DNA of 11,801 bases from Chlamydiota bacterium. GTDB lineage: Bacteria > Chlamydiota > Chlamydiia > Chlamydiales > JAJFMB01. A model generated the notes under the pieces. That model was not told the DNA's origin, made no database searches, and was given only the letters and a program-made list of their open reading frames with translations. Shown here piece after piece: positions 1 through 5,369 of the stretch. Position numbers and translations under genes: made by a program. The stretch spans positions 1 to 11,801 of the forward strand of contig JAJFMB010000015.1 in assembly GCA_021772355.1 (NCBI GenBank), written 5' to 3'. Numbering within the stretch: the first letter of the stretch is position 1; each line of letters starts with the position of its first letter.

Positions 1-1587
1 CACGCCGCATGCAAGCCAACCCCTCCGGCAATTCCTACGTCACTCAAAGATACAACACCAACACCCACAAATCATGCCCCCATCTCAAGCAAGCCAACTC
101 CTCCGGCAACTCCTAGGCCACCCAAAGATACAACACCGACACCCACAAATCATACCCCCATTGCAAGCAAGCCAACCCTTCCGGCAATTCCTACGTCACT
201 CAAAGATACAACACCGACACCCACAAATCATGCCCCCATCTCAAGCAAGCCAACCCTTCCGGCAGTTCCCAAGTATAGAATGCCGACACCCCCATGGACA
301 AATCACAACAACGTAGTCATCAATAACAAAAAGGTTCCTATTCTAGGAAGTACCAAGCCTGCCGGATTACGACAAATTGGAAATTCATGCTATATCGCCT
401 CAGCACTTCAATCACTTCTGGCTTCTGCATCATTTCGCGCTTTGATCGCAAAAGATCTGGTCAAGAAAGACGGGGAAACCGAGGAACACTTCCAAGAAAG
501 ACAAAATGTACATGCCGCTTTAAAAGCTCTCGTCATGTCTATGAAAACCCCTGCTTCAAATCAAAACAAAGTACAAGATCTCTTTTATGAATTTAGAAGA
601 GTTGTGTTCGAAAATAAAACCCTCCACCCGGAACTTAGCCTCTACGGAGAGTATGAAGTTGTAGGGAAAAAAGCCTATTTTTATAAATCATCACCTCAAG
701 AACAGAATGATCTGCATCAGCTTATTCAGGATAAATTAACTAAAAAGCAACAAGTGTACGACACTGGCGCTCGCATTCAATACTCATATGAAGATGTTAA
801 AGAGGTACTAAAAGAATTAAAAATTTCAGAAACAGATCAGCGTCTAAAGGGAATACTTCTCCTAGAAGATCACCGTGTTTACCAAGCCGATAAGAAGAAA
901 CACACTTCTCCTCTAATTATGCAGAATGACGCTGCAGAACTAACAATGCTTTTGTTAGAGGTTTTGGATTTTCACATTGATCATCTAGAGGTTTGGCAAG
1001 GAAATGAGGGTACCACCTCCTCTGGCCAAGTTGAGTCGCAGGAAATGATTGATATTAGTGGGGTAAGTGATAGTTCCTCTTTGCAAGAGCTTATTGAACA
1101 ACGTTTTAGATTAAGAGACGCCGACCCTGATCAAGAAATTGAAGTAGAGGTCGACGGCGACATAAAGCGAGTAAAGAAAGTAAAAGAACAGTGTCGTATC
1201 ACCAACGATCCTGAATTTTTAGTGCTAAGACTGAAAAGATTTGAATATGATCTCATCCATGATTGTGCCAAAAAAGTTAGCGATCCCGTCGCACTCCCCA
1301 ATAATTTTGAACTTGATTTCTCCAGCGCCTTCGATTCCATTGGAGAACATAAATACAAGATTGTCAGCATTGTGAAACACGCAGGAAAAACTCCTAAAGG
1401 GGGTCACTATATCGCCAATACGCTCTATAACGATCAGTGGTACAACTATAATGACGGCACCATCAGTAAAACTGATTCAACTATGACTAAAGACAATCAA
1501 GAGTTCCAAAACGTCATTTTTATACTAGAGAAAGTTCGGTCGGAGTCACTCCCAACATGCGAGAGAGCTCATCAGCTTTCCCGTTAG
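1..1587 (+). CDS. Ubiquitin-specific protease (peptidase C19) with N-terminal Pro/Thr-rich repeats, 5'-partial; probable secreted effector
   Basis: The frame is open from base 1 with no stop, so the gene begins left of the window; 528 codons are visible before TAG at 1585. The ATG at 280 is in frame but internal. Codons 1-102 are a Pro/Thr-rich repeat region. The USP fold then follows: Cys box GLRQIGNSCYIASALQ with catalytic Cys at codon 130 (TGC 388-390), QNDAAEL at codons 308-314 (family QqDAqEF), LRLKRFEYD near codon 409, and His box GGHY with His at codon 469. The third triad residue would be Asn484 in WYNYNDG; Asp or Asn is normal there. The CxxC pairs of a zinc finger are absent. Such proteases cleave ubiquitin from proteins, a eukaryotic activity, so a role on host targets after secretion is inferred. 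No start or signal region is visible. The last ~20 codons lie antisense to recN. Confidence 0.88.
   Translation, partial: HAACKPTPPAIPTSLKDTTPTPTNHAPISSKPTPPATPRPPKDTTPTPTNHTPIASKPTLPAIPTSLKDTTPTPTNHAPISSKPTLPAVPKYRMPTPPWTNHNNVVINNKKVPILGSTKPAGLRQIGNSCYIASALQSLLASASFRALIAKDLVKKDGETEEHFQERQNVHAALKALVMSMKTPASNQNKVQDLFYEFRRVVFENKTLHPELSLYGEYEVVGKKAYFYKSSPQEQNDLHQLIQDKLTKKQQVYDTGARIQYSYEDVKEVLKELKISETDQRLKGILLLEDHRVYQADKKKHTSPLIMQNDAAELTMLLLEVLDFHIDHLEVWQGNEGTTSSGQVESQEMIDISGVSDSSSLQELIEQRFRLRDADPDQEIEVEVDGDIKRVKKVKEQCRITNDPEFLVLRLKRFEYDLIHDCAKKVSDPVALPNNFELDFSSAFDSIGEHKYKIVSIVKHAGKTPKGGHYIANTLYNDQWYNYNDGTISKTDSTMTKDNQEFQNVIFILEKVRSESLPTCERAHQLSR
13..306 (+). repeat. 78-bp tandem repeats encoding 26-residue Pro/Thr-rich units
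   Basis: The sequence GCAAGCCAAC recurs at 11, 89, 167 and 245, an exact period of 78 bp, so every unit keeps the protease frame. Units at codons 5-30, 31-56 and 57-82 are nearly identical and begin KPTPPA or KPTLPA, with a core KDTTPTPTNH. A fourth, decayed unit (KPTLPAVP, later PTPPWTNH) runs to about 306. Units 1 and 3 share AIPTSLKDTT, whereas unit 2 reads ATPRPPKDTT. The composition suggests a flexible extended linker between an unseen N-terminus and the protease domain. More copies may lie to the left. Confidence 0.95.
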
Positions 1588-3127
1588 CATCTAGTAGATC
1601 AACTCGCGTAAGAGTGCGTCCGTTGTTCTCGGATTTGCTGATGCGAAGATGATGATCGGCCTGTTTGGCTACTTGAGGGAAATGGGTGATACAAAGCACT
1701 TGGTGATTGCTCGAGATATCTTTAAGCTTTTCTCCCACAACCACAGCTGTTTCACCACCAATATTAGCATCGATCTCATCAAAAAGCAGCGTAGGCACTC
1801 CTTCTTTACCACCTAAAAGCGTTTGCAAGGCAAGCATCACACGGGAAAGCTCCCCTCCACTTGCACACTCCTTAACAGGAACGATATGCTCACCGACATT
1901 GGGGGCCATCAGAAATTCTATGTGATTATCACCACGATCGTGTGGTTGAGTAGCAATTTCAAAATGAACTTTTGGCATATTAAGCTGCCTAAGTTGTTTC
2001 ATTAATGCCTTTTCCAACAAAGAAGCACTTTTCTTCCGCTTTTCCGTTAACTCTAGCGCTTTTTGCGCATTTTCTGTGGCTAAATGTTGTAACTCTTGCT
2101 CCAGCTCTTCAATTCTTGTTTCGGCATTTTCAAGTTCTTCAATTTTTTTATAAAGTTGTGCTTGATAGCACTCAATGTCTCCATACTTACGTTTAAGACG
2201 GTTAATAAGTGTCAATCTGTCATTAATCTCTTCTAAACGTACAGGATCAAAGGCATGTTTTTCTTGATGAGTTTCCAAAGAGAAGGATACGTCTTGCAGT
2301 TCAATAAGAGCGCTTTGGAATGTTTCTTTGACACTTTCTAAAGAAGGATCAAGACGTACAGCTTCTTCAAAAGATCGCAAGGTATGGTTGAGTTTTTGTA
2401 AAACTCCTGCATCTCCGGACGAGAGGTTCTTCGTGATGGTAAAGAGCGAGCCTGCTATTTCCTCGGCGTTGATAAGGCGCGTATATTCAGCAAAGAGCTC
2501 ATCATCTTCCCCTTTTTGAACATTAGCTTGCTCAATCTCCTCTAACTCATGAGTGGAACGCTCAAGTTCGCGAATCCGTTGCGACTCGCTATTCTTGAGA
2601 ACATCAATATCCTTACTGAGATCTCGTTCTCGTTTCCACCTCTTTTGCATCTCTTGCACAAGCTCTAGATGACCACCAAAAAGGTCTACAGCATAACGTT
2701 GAAAGGTTGAGCAAAGCAGTTGCATATTGGCATGCTGACCAATCACTCCTAAAAGATGTTCGCCCATTTTTTTCAAAAACGCATTTGTTACTTGATGTTG
2801 ATTCACAAAGGAGCGACTCTTTCCTGAACTCGTAAGCTCACGACGAAGGATAATCTCATCACCCTCGCAAGCGATGCCGGCTTCATTAAGCAGTGCTTTG
2901 ACCTCTTCAAGCGCATCTACGATAAAAACAGCTTCGACACAACCTTGATCACACCCTTTTCGCAAAAGTGTGGAGTCAGCTCTTTGCCCAATGATCAAAT
3001 TCAATGCAGATAGAATGGCAGACTTGCCGGAGCCGGTCTCTCCGGAGATGATATTAAGTCCTTTTCCAAAAGGAATCGTCACTGTATCAATCAGAATGAG
3101 ATTGCGAATAAGAAGGCGATTAATCAT
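1520..3127 (-). CDS. recN: DNA repair protein RecN
   Basis: This is an SMC-like ATPase acting at DNA double-strand breaks in recombinational repair. The 535 residues carry Walker A GETGSGKS at 29-36, a central coiled-coil half rich in Glu and Leu (about 155-375), the ABC signature ASGGELSR at 422-429, Walker B TLLFDEID at 446-453 and the switch histidine in CITHFPQ near 482. The length is close to the family norm of about 550. The C-terminus (SRMLGVTPTELSLV) stops a few residues earlier than in many homologs. The ATG (3127-3125) overlaps the stop of the upstream small gene in the 8-bp string ATGATTAA and has no convincing ribosome site, so translational coupling is likely. The 3' end overlaps the protease gene by 68 bp on the opposite strand. 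Confidence 0.96.
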   Translation of the reverse strand: MINRLLIRNLILIDTVTIPFGKGLNIISGETGSGKSAILSALNLIIGQRADSTLLRKGCDQGCVEAVFIVDALEEVKALLNEAGIACEGDEIILRRELTSSGKSRSFVNQHQVTNAFLKKMGEHLLGVIGQHANMQLLCSTFQRYAVDLFGGHLELVQEMQKRWKRERDLSKDIDVLKNSESQRIRELERSTHELEEIEQANVQKGEDDELFAEYTRLINAEEIAGSLFTITKNLSSGDAGVLQKLNHTLRSFEEAVRLDPSLESVKETFQSALIELQDVSFSLETHQEKHAFDPVRLEEINDRLTLINRLKRKYGDIECYQAQLYKKIEELENAETRIEELEQELQHLATENAQKALELTEKRKKSASLLEKALMKQLRQLNMPKVHFEIATQPHDRGDNHIEFLMAPNVGEHIVPVKECASGGELSRVMLALQTLLGGKEGVPTLLFDEIDANIGGETAVVVGEKLKDISSNHQVLCITHFPQVAKQADHHLRISKSENNGRTLTRVDLLDANGKADELSRMLGVTPTELSLV

Positions 3128-3554
3128 AGGCTTGTATTAAAAGCTGCTTTAGTTTTCCCCCGCTCGTCTCAACTAACACACCATCGGGAAATAACGTCGG
3201 AACAGAATAGACAAGATTGTCATCTGCCGTATATTCAATTGGTTGAATCACAATTTCCGGCTTGTTATCGAAGCGATAAACGATAATTTTTTGAGGATTT
3301 AACGAATGATTCGAAGAGGGTTTTTGTTTCTCAGAACGGGACTGATTGATCATTTCTATTAGACTGTTTTGCTGTTCGAAGTTAAGCGTATAGAGCACCT
3401 TATCATTTTCCACAGCAGAACCTCGTACATCTCCAACAGGAATCCACGTCTTGCCTTGAGGGGATGAAAGCAAAGGGTAGGAATTCAGAACAAAGAGTGC
3501 GACTACACAGACAACACCTACAAAAGTCAAAAGGGCTAAAGAAAAATTACTCAT
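3120..3554 (-). CDS. Small single-pass membrane protein of unknown function
   Basis: I do not recognise a family. The 144-residue product has a hydrophobic segment at about residues 5-24 (from SLALLTF to VLNSYPL) preceded by few charges. This fits an N-terminal anchor or uncleaved signal, with a hydrophilic remainder probably outside the inner membrane. The remainder reads as an alternating strand-rich domain (TWIPVGDVRG, KIIVYRFDNKPEIVIQPI, LVYSVPTLFPDGVLVE) with a Ser/Lys/Asn-rich linker near 73-86. It is sandwiched between rnhC and recN with 8-bp overlaps on both sides (ATGAGTAA with rnhC, ATGATTAA with recN), so it is surely co-translated with them. This context alone does not give a function. 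Reality of the gene is well supported by the tight packing and the coherent protein. Confidence 0.8.
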   Translation of the reverse strand: MSNFSLALLTFVGVVCVVALFVLNSYPLLSSPQGKTWIPVGDVRGSAVENDKVLYTLNFEQQNSLIEMINQSRSEKQKPSSNHSLNPQKIIVYRFDNKPEIVIQPIEYTADDNLVYSVPTLFPDGVLVETSGGKLKQLLIQAYD

Positions 3555-4512
3555 CTCGTCTTTGAAAAGGTTTTCTCATCGGAAACTTTGATTGTGAAGC
3601 GTTACCCACTATTGCGTCAAGCGTTTTAAAATGAGTCTTCGCAACCTGATCTAAGGCTTCTTTGCCGTATTTAATAATGAAATCTTTTCCAAATTGCACC
3701 ACCTTCGATGAGGCTCCCTTAGGGAACTGACACACAAACTCCTCTCCCATTTGATCTAGACCTTCAATAAAGGTCAGGCGAGCTAAAATTGATGCGGCGG
3801 CAACAACTATATCCTCTTCACCACGATGCCGCTGAGTCATATGCACTTCCATTTGCTTTCGCTTTAATGCCGTTTCCACAACATGCTCTGCTGCAAACTG
3901 ATCAATAATGACCTCATTGCAATGTGTTTTTTCAACGAGTTTTTCAATTGCAGTGGCGTGACCCCACGCAAGCAAATGGTTGAGATTTTTAAACTGACGA
4001 TGAAGTTCGTTATACTTATGAGGGTTGATTTTTACAATGTGATGCGCATATCTTGCTCTAATTGCCTTACCCACATCCCTTATTTCGGCATCTTTCATTG
4101 CTTTCGAGTCTCTAACGCCAAGCTCGCGCAGCCCGGAAATGCCCTCACCTTCTGCAAATACACCAGCGACGCAAAGGGGACCAAAAAAATCTCCCTTCCC
4201 AGATTCATCAATTCCAATACGCGCAGAGGTGTCAATATTGAGATCACCATAGGAATAGGAAAAATCCTGCAAGATCTGCGGCTCTAAATAATACTCAATA
4301 AAAGTATCTTTATCCTTCCCCTGTACGGTCAGCTTTCCCGACTCATACAAAGCGCACGAGACCCCTTGCTTTTTCGCCATAAAAACGGTGTACTGCGGCT
4401 TTGAAATTTCAAATCCTTGGTTTTTCAGATCCGCAATCATGCGATCTGCCAAGGAGATATCCACATTTGCCACAAAAGTTTTCGGACGATCTTTTCGAGA
4501 ATTTTTTGCCAC
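3547..4512 (-). CDS. rnhC: Ribonuclease HIII
   Basis: This endonuclease cleaves RNA in RNA-DNA hybrids (R-loops, primers). With the GTG start at 4512-4510 the protein has 321 residues. An N-terminal substrate-binding region of about 85 residues, of the kind that distinguishes HIII from HII, is followed by the catalytic domain with GIDESGKGDFFGP (D102, E103), a DSK motif, D204 in VIIDQF and D234 in EEDIVVAAASILAR. The positions match the DEDD-type site of known HIII enzymes. The start was chosen because AAGGAG (4524-4519) sits six bases before GTG; a TTG at 4545 in the same frame would place that site inside the gene. It is first in a leftward chain with the small membrane gene and recN. The mobile-looking repeat cluster begins only 38 bp upstream, so its promoter probably lies in or next to repeat DNA. 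Confidence 0.93.
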   Translation of the reverse strand: MAKNSRKDRPKTFVANVDISLADRMIADLKNQGFEISKPQYTVFMAKKQGVSCALYESGKLTVQGKDKDTFIEYYLEPQILQDFSYSYGDLNIDTSARIGIDESGKGDFFGPLCVAGVFAEGEGISGLRELGVRDSKAMKDAEIRDVGKAIRARYAHHIVKINPHKYNELHRQFKNLNHLLAWGHATAIEKLVEKTHCNEVIIDQFAAEHVVETALKRKQMEVHMTQRHRGEEDIVVAAASILARLTFIEGLDQMGEEFVCQFPKGASSKVVQFGKDFIIKYGKEALDQVAKTHFKTLDAIVGNASQSKFPMRKPFQRRDE

Positions 4513-4518
4513 ACCATG

Positions 4519-4524
4519 CTCCTT
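4519..4524 (-). promoter_or_regulatory. Ribosome binding site that decides the rnhC start
   Basis: On the minus strand, AAGGAG is followed by CATGGT and then GTG (4512-4510), a normal six-base spacing. An ATG inside CATGGT is out of frame and only one base from the site. The in-frame TTG at 4545 has no ribosome site before it. Confidence 0.7.
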
Positions 4525-4549
4525 TGATCCAAGAATCGTACACAAAATG

Positions 4550-4580
4550 GGCTTTGTTGAAAAAGTATTTCCTTTGGAGA
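4550..4580 (+). repeat. 31-bp direct repeat, copy 1 (resembles an IS903-type insertion sequence end)
   Basis: The 31 bases starting GGCTTTGTTGAAAAAGT and ending CTTTGGAGA are identical to those at 4793-4823. The first ten bases match the IS903-group terminus as I remember it (GGCTTTGTTGAATAAATC). No transposase gene is attached, so this would be a solitary end or relic. It lies 38 bp before the rnhC GTG. Confidence 0.85.
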
Positions 4581-4591
4581 TTTTGAGTTAA

Positions 4592-4754
4592 ACCCGTGAT
4601 TGTGACCTAATCTGCGGCCAAGCGGTACAGAGGGAGGTTAGATTTTGAAAATTTTGACGAGAAGCATGTCAGTAGACATGTTGGAGGAGAAATTTATCGA
4701 AAGATGACCTTCATCTGTAGATGTTTGGCATCAGATTAGGTCACAATCACGGGT
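4592..4754. mobile_element. MITE-like palindromic element with 23-bp terminal inverted repeats
   Basis: Bases 4591-4614 (AACCCGTGATTGTGACCTAA plus TCTG) and 4732-4755 are perfect reverse complements over 24 bp. The interior is an imperfect palindrome. Its apex is CATGTC-AGTA-GACATG at 4665-4680, centred within a base of the element's midpoint, and segments in between pair partly (for example ACCTCCCTCTGTA against ACCTTCATCTGTA read on the other strand). Taking the ends as ACCCG and CGGGT, TAA precedes the element (4589-4591) and TAA follows it (4755-4757), consistent with a 3-bp target duplication. No reading frame fits inside. If transcribed it would fold into a long hairpin. It could instead be a bidirectional terminator or a lineage-specific palindromic repeat. 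Confidence 0.7.
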
Positions 4755-4768
4755 TAAAATACACAAAT

Positions 4769-4836
4769 TTGAATGATTGTCGTTTGCAGTAAGGCTTTGT
4801 TGAAAAAGTATTTCCTTTGGAGAATTGAATGATTGT
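4769..4836 (+). repeat. 12-bp direct repeat pair flanking the second 31-bp copy
   Basis: TTGAATGATTGT occurs at 4769-4780 and again at 4825-4836. The second 31-bp repeat (4793-4823) sits between them, almost touching the right copy. This may mark an insertion or slippage event. Confidence 0.7.
4793..4823 (+). repeat. 31-bp direct repeat, copy 2
   Basis: This copy is identical to 4550-4580 over 31 bases and lies in the same orientation, 243 bp downstream. Same-orientation ends cannot bound an ordinary insertion sequence, which needs inverted ends, so the pair looks like two separate relics or a duplication rather than one intact element. Confidence 0.85.
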
Positions 4837-4882
4837 TGCTCTTAGGAACTGCTCTCTAGGAAACACCTCTATCAAAGCTATA

Positions 4883-4912
4883 TTGACATGATAATGAGAA
4901 TTGGCGTTTAAT
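4883..4912 (+). promoter_or_regulatory. Putative sigma-70-type promoter for the rodZ-popT operon
   Basis: A perfect TTGACA (4883-4888) is followed after 18 bp by TTTAAT (4907-4912). The overlapping TAATAT at 4909-4914 would give a 20-bp spacer. The inferred transcription start near 4919 lies about 35 bp before the rodZ ATG. Confidence 0.5.
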
Positions 4913-4930
4913 ATAGGGAGTTTGAAAAAT

Positions 4931-4942
4931 ATGAGCGAGTAA
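4931..4942 (+). other. Three-codon leader frame (Met-Ser-Glu-stop) before rodZ
   Basis: ATG AGC GAG TAA lies behind AGGGAG (4915-4920, ten bases before the ATG). It ends ten bases before the rodZ ATG, which has no good ribosome site of its own. An A8 run (4941-4948) lies between. Ribosomes may terminate here and restart at rodZ. It could also be chance. Confidence 0.35.
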
Positions 4943-4952
4943 AAAAAATATT

Positions 4953-5369
4953 ATGGTTAAAGATGAGTTAAAGAAAATTGGTACAATACTCAAGCAGAAG
5001 CGGGAAGAGTTGGGCATGTCTCTAAGAGAAATTGAGAACGCCACTTCAATCCGCATGAACTACTTGGGTGCCATTGAAGAAGGAGATATGGGTAAACTGA
5101 TCTCTCCTGTCTATGCTCAAGGGTTTATCAAACAATACGGTTTATTTCTCGGTTTGGATGCCGACGCTCTTATTAAAGAACACCCGGACTTCTTCTCTCG
5201 CCAAGGGCGATTTCAGAAACAAGAATTTTCTTATGGTATCGGAACATTAGAAGCTCGTAACAATCCCGGTTCAAGTGTGAAATGGCTACCAAATGCTATA
5301 TGGGTTGGCGCTTTTTTCATCGTATTGCTTACTGCTTGGGCCTTTGCTCGGTATCTAGAGGTAATTTAA
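4953..5369 (+). CDS. rodZ: RodZ-like cell-shape/division protein lacking the periplasmic domain
   Basis: RodZ anchors the MreB actin-like filament to the membrane, and in Chlamydiae it has been linked to peptidoglycan-dependent division. Residues 8-68 form the RodZ-type helix-turn-helix (LKQKREELGMSLREIENATS, then YLGAIEEGD and VYAQGFIKQYGLFLGLD). A short basic linker with WLPN follows, then one membrane span at about 111-133 (NAIWVGAFFIVLLTAWAFARY). The protein ends five residues later at 138 aa, so the periplasmic part of longer RodZ proteins is missing, as I recall for the C. trachomatis homolog CT009. ATG 4953 is the first ATG in frame; an in-frame stop at 4932-4934 limits any extension, and no strong ribosome site precedes it. 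The stop overlaps the next start in TAATG. Divergence from rnhC matches the chlamydial CT008/CT009 pairing as I remember it. Confidence 0.88.
   Translation: MVKDELKKIGTILKQKREELGMSLREIENATSIRMNYLGAIEEGDMGKLISPVYAQGFIKQYGLFLGLDADALIKEHPDFFSRQGRFQKQEFSYGIGTLEARNNPGSSVKWLPNAIWVGAFFIVLLTAWAFARYLEVI
5358..5362 (+). promoter_or_regulatory. Ribosome binding site deciding the DUF368 start
   Basis: GAGGT (5358-5362), inside the end of rodZ, lies six bases before ATG 5369. It supports that start over an upstream in-frame ATG at 5282, which would add 29 residues read from the rodZ membrane-span codons. Confidence 0.7.

Noticed and set aside
13..306. CRISPR-like regular spacing
   Set aside because: The 78-bp units are contiguous, without unique spacers, and are in frame with the protease.
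74..316. An 80-codon open frame in the repeat region, Gln/His/Pro-rich
   Set aside because: It is another reading frame of the 78-bp repeats; the protease frame is open throughout and encodes the coherent Pro/Thr units.
3883..4287. A 134-codon plus-strand frame inside rnhC
   Set aside because: It is antisense to the conserved RNase HIII catalytic domain and shows no recognisable domain.
4513..4545. TTG start at 4545 for rnhC
   Set aside because: No ribosome site precedes it, and it would bury AAGGAG inside the gene; GTG 4512 is better.
4550..4823. An intact insertion sequence or composite transposon bounded by the 31-bp repeats
   Set aside because: The repeats are in direct, not inverted, orientation and no transposase frame lies between them.
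5282..5368. Upstream in-frame ATG that would lengthen the DUF368 protein by 29 residues
   Set aside because: Those codons are the shifted rodZ membrane-span codons; ATG 5369 has GAGGT six bases before it and joins the rodZ stop by TAATG.
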